Assembly: GCA_963801715.1 (NCBI GenBank)
Contig: CAWDGB010000006.1
Location: forward strand, 1-64,000
Source: CAVVJA01 sp963801715
GTDB taxonomy: Bacteria; Actinomycetota; Actinomycetes; Mycobacteriales; Jatrophihabitantaceae
DNA: 64,000 nucleotides
Direction of reading: 5' to 3'
The translations under genes and the position numbers were made by a program. Below are positions 54,574 to 63,739 of this stretch, piece by piece. How positions within the stretch are numbered: position 1 is the first letter of the stretch; each line of letters starts with the position of its first letter. The notes below the pieces were generated by a model. It saw nothing but the letters and a program-made list of their open reading frames with translations, did not search any database and was not told where the DNA came from.

Positions 54574-55485
54574 CTAGAGGCCCAGCCGACCGAGCTTGCG
54601 TGGATCCTTTTGCCAGTCGGATTCGACCGCGACATGCAGGTCGAGGTGCACGCGAGTGCCGAGCAGTCGCTCGATCGGCGGTCGGGCCGCGGTACCGATG
54701 GCCTTCAGCCTGGACCCGCCCGCACCGATCAGGATGCCTTTCTGGCTGGTTCGCTCCAGATGGATGGTGGCGAACACCTCGGTGAGGTCGGGCCGCCCAT
54801 CGCGAGGGCGCATCTCGTCGACGGTCACGGCAATGGAATGCGGAAGCTCGTCACGCACGCCGTCGAGCGCCGCCTCACGGACAAGTTCGGCCACGCTGAT
54901 CTCGAGCGGTTCATCGGTATTCAGATCGGTCGGGTAGAGCACCGGCCCGGCCGGGAGTTGCGCGACGAACAGATCGGCGAGCAGGTCCACCTGGTCGCCG
55001 GCGAGGGCTGAGACGGGAACGATGTCGGAGAACTCTCCGAGCTCGCTGACCGCCGTCAGCTGGGCGGCCACGCGCGCCCTACTCACCGCGTCAACCTTGG
55101 TAACGACAGCGATAACGGGAGCCGCGACCAGGGCGAGCTCGGCCGCGATGTAACGATCACCGGGACCGATGCGCTGGTCAGCCGGTACACAGAACCCGAT
55201 GACATCGACCTCGCTCAACGTGGTGCGAACGACATCGTTGAGCCGTTCGCCGAGCAGCGTGCGCGGGCGATGCAATCCCGGAGTGTCGACGATGACGAGC
55301 TGCGCGTCCGCGCGGTTGACGATTCCGCGAATTGCGCGCCGTGTCGTTTGCGGCTTGTCACTCGTGATCGCGACTTTGGTGCCGACCAGCGCGTTCGTCA
55401 GGGTGGACTTGCCAGTGTTGGGCCGGCCGACGAAGCAACAGAATCCCGAGCGGAAGACGCGTTGCGTCGCCGGCTCGATCGTCAC
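54574..55485 (-). CDS. era: GTPase Era
   Basis: The 303-residue protein has G1 GRPNTGKST, G2 with TTRRAIRGI, G3 DTPGLHRPRTLLGERL, and G4 TKVD. The C-terminal KH domain carries QKGILIGAGGSRLKAIGTAA. It binds 16S rRNA 3' end during 30S maturation. GTG 55485 is preferred: GGGAG lies 9 bases upstream and the length is normal; TTG 55512 would add nine residues. Confidence 0.96.
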   Translation of the reverse strand: MTIEPATQRVFRSGFCCFVGRPNTGKSTLTNALVGTKVAITSDKPQTTRRAIRGIVNRADAQLVIVDTPGLHRPRTLLGERLNDVVRTTLSEVDVIGFCVPADQRIGPGDRYIAAELALVAAPVIAVVTKVDAVSRARVAAQLTAVSELGEFSDIVPVSALAGDQVDLLADLFVAQLPAGPVLYPTDLNTDEPLEISVAELVREAALDGVRDELPHSIAVTVDEMRPRDGRPDLTEVFATIHLERTSQKGILIGAGGSRLKAIGTAARPPIERLLGTRVHLDLHVAVESDWQKDPRKLGRLGL

Positions 55486-55624
55486 CTCGAAAGTCTCCCA
55501 CTGTTCGTCCAACGTTTTCTCGACTCATTCCAGAATAAGAGCCTGCGAGGGGCATCGGCCGCTAAGTGCTTCCACCCGAGTAGACCGAATAAACTCGTTC
55601 GGTCCCAGGCGATACCGTCGCGGG

Positions 55625-56269
55625 ATGCCGACGACCACGACGCTGCTCGCGTTCACGGCCGCTGCCGTCGCCCTGATTCTGCTGCCCGGACCGAACGTGA
55701 TCTTCCTGCTGGCGAGAGGCATCGGTGACGGGCGACGCATCGCGCTTATCTCGGTCGCCGGGGTGGAGACGGCCACCGCGGTGTTCGTCCTCGCAACGGC
55801 CGCCGGCCTGAGCGCGGTCATCGCTTCGTCGGCGGTCGCCTTCTCCTTGCTTCGCTACGGTGGCGCGGCGTACCTGATCTACCTGGGCATCCGCGCCTTG
55901 CTCGGGCGCGGCCACCTGGAGCTCGTCGGGCCGGCCGCGCCGCGCTCACCCAGCGGACGGCGCGCATTCGCGGAGGCCTTCGGCATCGGAATCGCCAACC
56001 CCAAGGTGGCGATCTTCTTCGTCGCCTTCTTCCCGCAGTTCCTCGACTCCCACCGTGGTTCGACCACGACCCAGATCCTCGTGCTCGGAGGAATATTCAC
56101 CCTGCTAGGTCTGCTGTTCGACACGGTGTGGGCCACAAGCGCGGGCAGCGTCGGCAGCTGGTTACGCCGTCGCCCCGGCTGGGCCGATCGACAGAAACTC
56201 ATATCTGGCGGCGTGTATCTCGCACTTGGTGCCACCGCCGCACTCACCGGCACCAGCTCGCGCAGCTGA
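55625..56269 (+). CDS. LysE/RhtB-family exporter
   Basis: The 214-residue protein has about five to six membrane helices and the family start LILLPGPNVIFLLARGIGDG, RRIALISVAGVETATAVFV, YLIYLGIRALLGRG, and FAEAFGIGIANPKVAIFFVA. These proteins export amino acids or homologues by proton exchange. ATG 55625; the frame opens upstream but antisense to era. It is the only plus-strand gene in this part of the block and its 3' end forms a hairpin with the stop codon in the loop. Confidence 0.93.
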   Translation: MPTTTTLLAFTAAAVALILLPGPNVIFLLARGIGDGRRIALISVAGVETATAVFVLATAAGLSAVIASSAVAFSLLRYGGAAYLIYLGIRALLGRGHLELVGPAAPRSPSGRRAFAEAFGIGIANPKVAIFFVAFFPQFLDSHRGSTTTQILVLGGIFTLLGLLFDTVWATSAGSVGSWLRRRPGWADRQKLISGGVYLALGATAALTGTSSRS

Positions 56270-56278
56270 CGCTGCGCG
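56259..56278 (+). terminator. hairpin spanning the lysE-like stop codon
   Basis: CGCGCAGC (56259-56266) pairs perfectly with GCTGCGCG (56271-56278) around a TGAC loop whose TGA is the stop codon. No T-tract follows. It lies between convergent genes and could end transcription in both directions. Confidence 0.45.
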
Positions 56279-56346
56279 CTCGGCGGCGATTCGTCGTGAC
56301 GTCGCGCCGCTCCCCGGCGAGACAAGTCGGACGGACGGCTCCCGCG

Positions 56347-57252
56347 TCACTTGGCCAGGTCCAGGAGATCCTCGACGATCTCGTCGAAGGCGTCGAACGC
56401 CAGCGAGAGGTGTCCCTGGCCGGCCAACAGGTGGGGTTGCGCGGTCGGCACGTGGGCGGCCAGCCATTCGCCGTGCGCGAACGGCACCATGCGATCCTGA
56501 TCGCCCTGCCAGACAGCAACTGGTCGGCGAATCATCGCGAGGTCGAATCCCCACGGCCGGACGAACGCCAAGTCGTCGTCTCGCCAGCCGTCGATTCCTG
56601 TGCTCACCGACTTGCGGAACGTCGCAGCCGCCCAGTCGGCATACGAGCCGCGCAAAGACGCCACGTCGACGTCAGACACCAGGTCGCCGAGCGCGGCCGC
56701 GACCTGATCCGCAGTGACGTGCGCAAGGTCATCAGCCGGGGCGGCTAGGTAGGCCGAGAGCGCGTCGACGCCGTCAAGCGCAGCGCCGAACTCCTCGATG
56801 TTCTCCCGGCCCATGCCGGCCAGCCAATCGAGGCCGGGCGCCGGGTACGGCGCCACGCCGGCGATGGTGGCGGCAGCCCGGCACCGCGCGGACATGAGCG
56901 CCGCGCACGCGAGCGCGTGCGGACCGCCACCGGACCACCCGATCGTGACGAACCGGTCGGCCTGGATCCCGTCGAGGATCGCCTGGACATCTGTTACCGC
57001 GTCGGCGACGCACCTACCCGGTTGCGGGTCGGACGTGGCGTAGCCCGGTCGGGAGTAGGTGATCAGCCGGATGGCATGGCGGGTCATCGCCTCGACGGCG
57101 GGCGGATACACCACTGCCGCCGTTGGGGTCCCCCCGTGAAAGAGGACCGGCATGGCGTCCGCCGGACCCATGATCAACACATCAAGGTGCCGACCGTCGG
57201 CCGCGGTGATCCGTGACCAGGTGGGTTCCATCGGCCGGATCATGCCACGCAT
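56347..57252 (-). CDS. alpha/beta hydrolase
   Basis: The 301-residue protein has an oxyanion region VLFHGGTPTAAVVYPPAVEA, RLITYSRPGYATSD, the nucleophile elbow GWSGGGPHALAC (Ser), an acid near WQGDQDRMVPFAHG, and the catalytic His region LAGQGHLSLAF. Substrate unknown. Start could be 57252, 57243 (MIRP) or 57231 (MEPTW); the shortest still leaves a full fold. It faces the lysE-like gene and is upstream on the same strand as nothing else until the deaminase-like gene. Confidence 0.9.
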   Translation of the reverse strand: MRGMIRPMEPTWSRITAADGRHLDVLIMGPADAMPVLFHGGTPTAAVVYPPAVEAMTRHAIRLITYSRPGYATSDPQPGRCVADAVTDVQAILDGIQADRFVTIGWSGGGPHALACAALMSARCRAAATIAGVAPYPAPGLDWLAGMGRENIEEFGAALDGVDALSAYLAAPADDLAHVTADQVAAALGDLVSDVDVASLRGSYADWAAATFRKSVSTGIDGWRDDDLAFVRPWGFDLAMIRRPVAVWQGDQDRMVPFAHGEWLAAHVPTAQPHLLAGQGHLSLAFDAFDEIVEDLLDLAK

Positions 57253-57284
57253 GAGGATCTCGCCGCGCCCCGCCGGCCGGTCTG

Positions 57285-57605
57285 TCAGCGCAGCGTGCCG
57301 TCCGGATCGGCGTGATATGCAACCGCCTCTGACGTCACATCACGCAGCGCGAGTAGTCCGGGCCCGGCATCGGGTTCCGCACCGACCACGACGGCAGCCG
57401 CTAACCCCGACGCACCGGACGACACCGCCATCGCCACGGCCAACTGCAGGGCGGTGAGTTGTAACGAAGCCAGGACGACGCCCACGGCCACGTAGGTACG
57501 GCCGTCCGCATCCCGCACGGCCGCGCCTTGTGCGCTACCAGCCCGAGCTCGGGCCGCCCGGGCCAGGGTGACGAGCTTGCCGTCCTCGACGGACACCTCG
57601 GTCAC
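57285..57605 (-). CDS. cytidine-deaminase-like protein lacking the zinc site
   Basis: The 106-residue protein has deaminase-fold features (LVTLARAARARAGSAQGAAV, YVAVGVVLASLQLTALQLAV) but neither the H/C-A-E nor the P-C-x-x-C zinc motif. It corresponds by position to the small conserved protein between the CBS/HlyC-type gene and era in Mycobacterium. It is probably not a deaminase; its role is unknown. Its start overlaps the end of the CBS gene by 4 bases. Confidence 0.85.
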   Translation of the reverse strand: MTEVSVEDGKLVTLARAARARAGSAQGAAVRDADGRTYVAVGVVLASLQLTALQLAVAMAVSSGASGLAAAVVVGAEPDAGPGLLALRDVTSEAVAYHADPDGTLR

Positions 57606-58918
57606 GCGCTCTCCACCTGGACTTCCGGCTGGGCGTGTACGTCGTCCTTCGGCAAACGCCGCACGAGGATGGTGTCGATCCGGTGCCGTCGGCCGCCGGC
57701 GCCCTCGGCCACCAGCTCCAGCCCGTTGACCCGGGCGGTCGCTCCAGGGATCGGTACGCGACCGATGCGCTCGGCGAGCAGCCCGGCGACTGTCTCGACG
57801 TCATCCCGGTCGGGCAGATCCATATCGAACAAGTGCGCCAGATCCTCGACTGAGAGACGAGCGGTCACCCGAGCGGTGTTCTCGTCCAGCCGCTCGATGG
57901 GCGGGCTCTCGTTGTCGTACTCGTCAGTGATCTCACCCACGATCTCCTCGAGGATGTCTTCGATCGTGACCAGTCCCGCCGTGCCGCCGTACTCGTCGAT
58001 GATGATCGTGATGTGGGTGCGGTGCAGCTGCATTTCCCGCATGAGCTCATTGACCGGCTTGGACTCCGGCACGAGGATCGGCTGCCGCATCACCTCGTCG
58101 ACCTGCGTGGTCCGGGCCCGCTCGGAGTCCTGGCTGCGCCGGGCCAGATCCTTGAGGTACACGACGCCGATGATGTCGTCGACGTTCTCGCCGATAACCG
58201 GGATCCGGGAGAATCCGCTGCGCAGCGCCAGCGCCATCGCCTGCGGGACGGTCTTGGTGTGCTCGATCCAGACGATCTCCGTCCGCGGCACCATGACCTC
58301 GCGGGCGATTGTGTCACCTAGGTCGAACACGGACTGGATCATCTCGCGCTCGTCGTGCTCGACGACGCCTCCCCGTTCGGCCATGTCCACGAGCTCGCGC
58401 AACTCGGCCTCTGACGAGAACGAGAACGGTCCGTCGCGGAAACCCCGGCCGGGAGTCACCGCATTGCCGAGCAGGATCAGCAGGGACGCTAGCGGCCCGA
58501 ACACCCGGCCGAGGGCGCGGACGGGAACGGCGAGCAACAGCGCGACCCGGTAGGGGTGCTGTCGACCCAGCGTCCTCGGGCCGACGCCCACGAACACATA
58601 GCTGACGACCACCATGGCCGCAATCGTGAGCAACACGACGGGCCAGTCGGGACCGAACACAGACCGCACGACGAGCGTGACGAGGACGGTCGACGTGATC
58701 TCGCACGTCATCCGCAGGAGCAGCAGCAAGTTGGTGTACCGGGCGCGATTGATCACCAGGCCGCTCAGCGTTTTCGCCCCCCGGCGCCCTTCGCGCACCA
58801 ACTCGTCGATGCGGGCAACCGAGACGCGCGCCAGCGCCGAGTCGACACAGGCCAATACCCCGCCGATCGGAACCAGCAGGATCGCGATCACGAGCAGGGC
58901 GATGTCGGCTGCCTTCAC
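57602..58918 (-). CDS. HlyC/CorC-type CBS-domain membrane protein
   Basis: The 438-residue protein has an N-terminal CNNM/DUF21 membrane part (about 1-190, with ADIALLVIAILLVPIGGVLA and PYRVALLLAVPVRALG). Two CBS motifs follow (VMVPRTEIVWIEH and EVMRQPILVPESKPVNELMR, then HITIIIDEYGGTAGLVTIED), and a C-terminal CorC_HlyC domain (RVTARLSVEDLAHLFDMDLP). It is a cation (Mg2+/Co2+) transport or sensing protein of the membrane. It follows ybeY and overlaps the deaminase-like gene, as in other Actinobacteria. Confidence 0.95.
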   Translation of the reverse strand: MKAADIALLVIAILLVPIGGVLACVDSALARVSVARIDELVREGRRGAKTLSGLVINRARYTNLLLLLRMTCEITSTVLVTLVVRSVFGPDWPVVLLTIAAMVVVSYVFVGVGPRTLGRQHPYRVALLLAVPVRALGRVFGPLASLLILLGNAVTPGRGFRDGPFSFSSEAELRELVDMAERGGVVEHDEREMIQSVFDLGDTIAREVMVPRTEIVWIEHTKTVPQAMALALRSGFSRIPVIGENVDDIIGVVYLKDLARRSQDSERARTTQVDEVMRQPILVPESKPVNELMREMQLHRTHITIIIDEYGGTAGLVTIEDILEEIVGEITDEYDNESPPIERLDENTARVTARLSVEDLAHLFDMDLPDRDDVETVAGLLAERIGRVPIPGATARVNGLELVAEGAGGRRHRIDTILVRRLPKDDVHAQPEVQVESA

Positions 58919-58948
58919 GGGCTGCTCCCGTGCCGAGGTTGGTCTGGA

Positions 58949-59521
58949 TCAGCCATCGCGCTCACCGGTCTGGGCGCCGGCGGCGGTGTCGCGCACCTCT
59001 GCTCGGGTTCCCGGGCGCGGCGCACGGATCGGTGCCCGGCCCGACCGCTCGGCCCAGCCACCGACGAGGCGCGCCTGCAGCGCGAACATCTCGCGCTCCT
59101 CCTCGGGCTCGCCGTGGTCGTACCCGAGCAGGTGCAGGATGCCGTGGGTACAAAGCAGCTGCAGTTCCGATTCGGTCGAGTGCCCGGCATGACGGGCCTG
59201 CTCGGCTGCTACCTCCGGGCACAGGACGACGTCGCCCAGCAGCGCGCCCATTCCGTTGGCGTCCGGGCGCGGCGGACCGCTGGGCTCGGCGTGCTCGGAC
59301 GAGAGTTCCTCCACGTCCATCGGAAAAGCCATCACGTCGGTCGGCCCCTCGACGTCCATCCACTGCCGGTGCAGCGCGGCCATTGCGTCCGCATCCAGCA
59401 GCACGATCGACAGCTCGGCCATCGGGTTCACCGACAAGGAGTCGAGGACGTAACGGCCGAGCTCGACCAGAGCCACCTCGTCGACGGAGATGCCGGACTC
59501 GTTGTTGATCTCGATGCTCAT
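58949..59521 (-). CDS. ybeY: endoribonuclease YbeY
   Basis: The 190-residue protein has MAELSIVLLDADAMAALHRQ, the GPTDVMAFPMD motif, GDVVLCPEVA, and the zinc site H-G-I-L-H-L-L-G-Y-D-H. It processes 16S rRNA 3' end and supports ribosome quality control. ATG 59521 follows GAGG by 5 bases; the longer frame to 59608 is antisense-like. The C-terminal 40 residues are extra, rich in Arg and Pro. Confidence 0.95.
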   Translation of the reverse strand: MSIEINNESGISVDEVALVELGRYVLDSLSVNPMAELSIVLLDADAMAALHRQWMDVEGPTDVMAFPMDVEELSSEHAEPSGPPRPDANGMGALLGDVVLCPEVAAEQARHAGHSTESELQLLCTHGILHLLGYDHGEPEEEREMFALQARLVGGWAERSGRAPIRAPRPGTRAEVRDTAAGAQTGERDG

Positions 59522-59528
59522 GTCGACC

Positions 59529-60557
59529 TCAGCGGCGAGGCGCCGCCCGATGCGGTGGCGGGCTCTGCCGGCTGGCTCCATCCCGCTCGTCCCACCGGGC
59601 ATACGCATCGACGATCTCGCCCACGAGCCGATGACGAACGACGTCAGTACTCGTGAGGTAGGCGAAGTGGACGTCGTCGATGTCGGTGAGGATCTCGCGC
59701 ACGACTTTCAGGCCGCTACGGGTATCACCTGGTAGGTCGATTTGCGTGATGTCCCCCGTGACCACGACCTTCGAACCGAAGCCGAGTCGCGTCAGGAACA
59801 TCTTCATTTGCTCGGGCGTGGTGTTCTGGGCCTCGTCGAGGATGATGAACGCGTCGTTGAGCGTCCGACCGCGCATATAGGCAAGCGGCGCAACCTCGAT
59901 GGTCCCGGCTTGGGTGAGGCGGGGAATCGACTCAGGATCGAGCATGTCGTGCAACGCGTCCAGTAGCGGGCGCAGGTACGGGTCGATCTTGTCGTACAGC
60001 GTGCCCGGAAGGAACCCCAGCCGCTCCCCAGCTTCAACGGCCGGGCGGGTCAGGATGATGCGGGTCACCTGCTTGGCCTGCAACGCCTGGACGGCCTTCG
60101 CGACCGCGAGATAGGTCTTCCCGGTGCCGGCCGGCCCGATCCCGAACACCACGGTGTGCCGGTCGATCGCGTCGACGTAGTGCTTCTGGTTGAGTGTTTT
60201 CGGGCGGATGTTCTTGCCCCGGCGGGACAGGATGTTGAGGCTGAGCACCTCGGCTGGGCGCTCGGCCGAATCCGCGGTAAGCATCCCGAGCGCACGACCG
60301 ACGGCGTCCGGGGTGAGATTCTGGCCGGCCCGGATGAGTTCTAGTAGCTCTTCGAACAGCCGCACCGCGATGGCGTTGTCGGCCGGAGCGCCGGTGACAG
60401 TGATCTCGTTGCCACGAACGTGGATGTCACTGTCGAGCTTTGTCTCGATAACCCGTAGCAACTCGTCGCGCGAGCCGAGCAGGGCAACCATCGCTTGCTC
60501 GCCGGGTACGACGAGGGTGGTAGAGACGCGATCAGACCGGGAAGTGGGATCTGACAA
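59529..60557 (-). CDS. phoH: PhoH-like ATPase
   Basis: The 342-residue protein has an N-terminal KH-like region (ELLRVIETKLDSDIHVRGNE), Walker A GPAGTGKTYLAVAKAV, and Walker B AFIILDEAQNTTPEQMKMFL, with TGDITQIDLP. It is the PhoH2-lacking type I protein that pairs genomically with ybeY and may act in RNA metabolism. TTG 60557 is the only start that leaves the N-terminus full length, but has no clear ribosome binding site, so the start is uncertain. Confidence 0.94.
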   Translation of the reverse strand: MSDPTSRSDRVSTTLVVPGEQAMVALLGSRDELLRVIETKLDSDIHVRGNEITVTGAPADNAIAVRLFEELLELIRAGQNLTPDAVGRALGMLTADSAERPAEVLSLNILSRRGKNIRPKTLNQKHYVDAIDRHTVVFGIGPAGTGKTYLAVAKAVQALQAKQVTRIILTRPAVEAGERLGFLPGTLYDKIDPYLRPLLDALHDMLDPESIPRLTQAGTIEVAPLAYMRGRTLNDAFIILDEAQNTTPEQMKMFLTRLGFGSKVVVTGDITQIDLPGDTRSGLKVVREILTDIDDVHFAYLTSTDVVRHRLVGEIVDAYARWDERDGASRQSPPPHRAAPRR

Positions 60558-60652
60558 GTTCGGCTTTCTGCTCGGTCCGAGGGTGGACCCGTCTCATTCT
60601 ACTTTCCTGATGCCCGATACTCCCCAGGCGCGTCTGAGAATCGTGATCCGGC

Positions 60653-61378
60653 TCAATTCCAGCGTCCGAGCCGGGGCGCGAGAGCGGCCAAGGCGGCAGC
60701 CCCGGCGGTCGAGGTGCGCAGTACGTGCTGCCCGAGGCGAATCGGCGTGGCGCCGTCGAGGATTGCCAGCTCACTGTCGGTGATTCCGCCTTCGGGACCG
60801 ACTATGACGACAAGGTCGCCGGTCGCCGGCGGGGTGAAATCGCCGAACCGGCTCGTCGCTTGTTCGTGCAGCACCAGCGCGCCGGACGTGCCGGTAAGCC
60901 GCGCGGCGACACCCTGCGTATCCGTTGGCTCGCAGACGGTCGGTACCCACGCGCGCCGGCTCTGTTTCGCGGCCTCGCGCGCTGTCCGGCGCCACTTCGC
61001 CACTGCCCGGTCACCGCGAGCGCCGCTCCAGATCGTTACACACCGCGCTGCCTGCCAGGGCACGATCTCGTCCGCGCCGAGCTCGGTCAGCAACTCCACT
61101 GCGAGCTCACCCCGGTCGCCCTTGGGTAGCGCCTGGACCACAATGACCCGCGGATCAGCGGGAGGTTCCACTCGGCGCACGGAGACGGTGAGCTCCAGGC
61201 CATGGGGTCGGAGCGCGACGACCGTCCCCTGCAGCACGGACCCGCGACCGTCGCCGGCCAGCACGGCCTCGCCGACCCGGATGCGCATGACCGCCGCCGC
61301 GTGGCGGCCTTCGTCGCCGCCTAGGACGATCGTGTCACCGTCGGGCAGCGGGTCGAGCAGGAACAGCGGAGGAGTCAC
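60653..61378 (-). CDS. rsmE: 16S rRNA (uracil1498-N3)-methyltransferase
   Basis: The 241-residue SPOUT-class enzyme has GGDEGRHAAAVMRIRVGEAV in the PUA-like N-terminus and the knotted C-terminal site VIVGPEGGITDSELAILDGA with LGQHVLRTSTAGAAALAAL binding AdoMet. GTG 61378 lies 13 bases after the dnaJ stop with a GAGG site; the TTG at 61405 would overlap dnaJ. Position between dnaJ and phoH is normal for Actinobacteria. Confidence 0.95.
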   Translation of the reverse strand: MTPPLFLLDPLPDGDTIVLGGDEGRHAAAVMRIRVGEAVLAGDGRGSVLQGTVVALRPHGLELTVSVRRVEPPADPRVIVVQALPKGDRGELAVELLTELGADEIVPWQAARCVTIWSGARGDRAVAKWRRTAREAAKQSRRAWVPTVCEPTDTQGVAARLTGTSGALVLHEQATSRFGDFTPPATGDLVVIVGPEGGITDSELAILDGATPIRLGQHVLRTSTAGAAALAALAPRLGRWN

Positions 61379-61391
61379 GAAAGGCCTCGCG

Positions 61392-62535
61392 TCAACGCCC
61401 GCCAAACGCGTCGCGGACCTTGCTGAACAGGCCTGACCGGGCGCCGTTCACCGCAACCTCCTCCTGGCGGAGCGCCGCGAGCTCACGAAGCAGCTTCTCC
61501 TGCGCGTCGTCGAGACGAGTCGGCGTGCGCACCTCGACATGCACGAGCAGGTCTCCCCGACTGCTGGTGCGCAGCCGTGGCACGCCCCGCCCACGCAGAG
61601 TCAGCACCGCGCCGTTCTGGGTGCCCGCCCGGATGTCCAGCTTCTCCTCGCCATCCAGGGTGGTCAGCACGAGGTCGGTGCCGAGGGCGGCCGCCGTCAT
61701 CGGCAACGCCGATCGTGCAATGCAGGTCCGATCCCTCGCGGGTGAACGTGTCGTGGGGCTGCTCGGCCACCTCGATGTAGAGGTCGCCGGCCGGCCCACC
61801 GCCGGGTCCGACCTCGCCCTGTCCGGACAGCCGGATGCGCATGCCGTCCTCGATGCCGGCCGGCACGTCGACGGTGACGGTCCGGCGGGTACGAACCCGG
61901 CCTTCGGAGCCGCACGTCGGGCAGGGGGACGGGATCTGCTGCCCAGTGCCACCGCAGGCGGAGCACGGACGGCTTGTCATCACCTGGCCGAGAAACGACC
62001 GTTGCACCGACTGAACCTCGCCGGTACCGCTGCAGATGGGGCAGGTCCGTGGCGACGTGCCCGGCGCGCACCCGCTGCCTCCGCACGTGGAGCACAGCAC
62101 TGCCGTTTCGACGGAGATGTCCTTGCGCGCGCCGAATGCGGCCTCGGCCAGGGTGAGGTCCAGCCGCAGCAGCGCGTCGGCACCCTGCCGACGCCGCGGT
62201 CGTGGCCCTCTGCTTGTCGCTCCTCCGCCGAAGAACGCCTCGAAAACGTCGCCAAAGCCTCCAAACCCGGCAAACGGGTTCCCGGCACTGCCGGGCGCAC
62301 CGGCGCCGGTCGACAACGGGTCGCCGCCTAGATCGACGATGCGGCGCTTCTCCGGATCGGACAGCACCTCGTACGCCGCGGTCACCTGCTTGAAGCGCTC
62401 CTGCGCGCCCGGGTCAGGGTTGACGTCCGGGTGTAACTCGCGGGCCAGCTTCCGGTAGGCGCGTTTGATCTCCTCACCGGTCGCGTCCCGGCGCACGCCG
62501 AGCAACGCGTAGTAGTCGCGAGGCAAATCAGGCAC
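61392..62535 (-). CDS. dnaJ: type I DnaJ co-chaperone (DnaJ2), one apparent frameshift
   Basis: GTG 62535 starts PDLPRDYYALLGVRRDATGE. The J-domain HPD motif is in LARELHPDVNPDPGAQERFK. A G/F region (GNPFAGFGGFGDVFEAFFGG) follows, then four zinc CxxCxGxG units (CSTCGGSG, CPICSGTG, CSACGGTG, CPTCGSEG). Near CC 61709-61710 the frame is broken; removing one base joins SDLHCTI to ALPMTAAALGTDLVLTTLDG and ends VRDAFGGR. The restored length is 380 residues, the usual length of the hrcA-linked DnaJ. It delivers clients to DnaK. A break in such a conserved gene strongly suggests a read error. Confidence 0.95.
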
Positions 62536-62619
62536 AGGACAGTCAGCTCTCTTGGGTAGTCAGGTCGCGGGTGGCACTCGGCACCGCTGAGTATTACCAG
62601 TGTACGGAGCCTGGCGACG

Positions 62620-63639
62620 TCACCGCTCAGCTAGCAGGTCACCTACGTAGCGGGCGACAGCGGCGACCCGAGCCATCGTGTGTCCGTAGTCCATCCGGCG
62701 CGGACCGAGCACGCCGACCGCACCGACCGCGGCACCGGGCGGGCCGTATCCGCTGGTCACCACCGAAGCGGAGTGCAGCCCGGCATGGACATTCTCGTTG
62801 CCGATATGGACCAGCACGTGACTCGAGGCCATCGACTCGTCGAGCAGTCGGAGCAGCACGACCTGCTCTTCCAGAGCCTCGAGCACCGGGCGAATCGCCG
62901 GGAAGTCGAACGCGTGTTCGGCGAGGTTCGCCGTGCCGCCGAGCACGATCCGGTCGCTGTGCGCCTCGACGAGGGTCTCCAGGAGGACCGAGGTCAATGT
63001 CGCTACCAGCCCCCGAAGCTCCCGAGTCACGCCGAGCGGCAGGTCCGTGATGATCTCCGGTGTCTCCGCCAGCAGCCGGTCGCGCAATCTGGTGTTGAGC
63101 GTGCTGCGCAGGTCCGCCACGACATCGTCGTTGACCGGCCCCGGGAGCTCGACGACCCGTTGCTCGACGCGGCCGGTATCGGTAATGAGCACGAGCAGTA
63201 GCCGCGACGGGGCGAGGGCGACGATCTCGATGTGCCGGACCCGGCTGCGGGACAGGGATGGGTACTGCACGACGGCCACGTTGCGGGTGAGTTGGGCCAA
63301 CGTGCGGACGGCTCGGTGCAGCACGTCGTCGAGATCGACAGCTTCGTCAAGGAACGTCTCGATTGCCCGGCGTTCCGCGCCGGACAGCGGCTTGACCGAC
63401 GTCATCCGGTCCACGAATATCCGATAGCCGGCGTCGGTCGGCACGCGACCAGCACTGGTGTGAGGCTGGGCGATCAGCCCATCCTCTTCCAGGGCTGCCA
63501 TGTCGTTCCGAATCGTCGCCGCGGACACCCCGAGGTTGTGCCGATCGGCCAGGGCCTTGCTTCCGACCGGCTCGCGGGTGCTGATGAAGTCCTCGACGAT
63601 TGCGCGCAGGACCTCGAGCTTGCGGTCCTCCACGCTCAT
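62620..63639 (-). CDS. hrcA: heat-inducible transcription repressor HrcA
   Basis: The 339-residue protein has the winged helix (KLEVLRAIVEDFISTREPVG and SAATIRNDMAALEEDGLIAQ) with PHTSAGRVPTDAGYRIFVDR, and the GAF-like dimerisation domain (VALAPSRLLLVLITDTGRVE). HrcA represses groEL-type operons at CIRCE elements. ATG 63639 (GGAG 10 bases upstream) is preferred to GTG 63663. It precedes dnaJ. I found no CIRCE-like TTAGCACTC repeat in the window. Confidence 0.96.
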   Translation of the reverse strand: MSVEDRKLEVLRAIVEDFISTREPVGSKALADRHNLGVSAATIRNDMAALEEDGLIAQPHTSAGRVPTDAGYRIFVDRMTSVKPLSGAERRAIETFLDEAVDLDDVLHRAVRTLAQLTRNVAVVQYPSLSRSRVRHIEIVALAPSRLLLVLITDTGRVEQRVVELPGPVNDDVVADLRSTLNTRLRDRLLAETPEIITDLPLGVTRELRGLVATLTSVLLETLVEAHSDRIVLGGTANLAEHAFDFPAIRPVLEALEEQVVLLRLLDESMASSHVLVHIGNENVHAGLHSASVVTSGYGPPGAAVGAVGVLGPRRMDYGHTMARVAAVARYVGDLLAER

Positions 63640-63739
63640 CCGCGATCCATCTCCTCGCGCCACGCGCTCCGGCGGGGCCGCCCTACAGCACTGTGACCAT
63701 GGTAGTTAAGCCGGGACGGGGTACGCTGCACCGCCGGGG

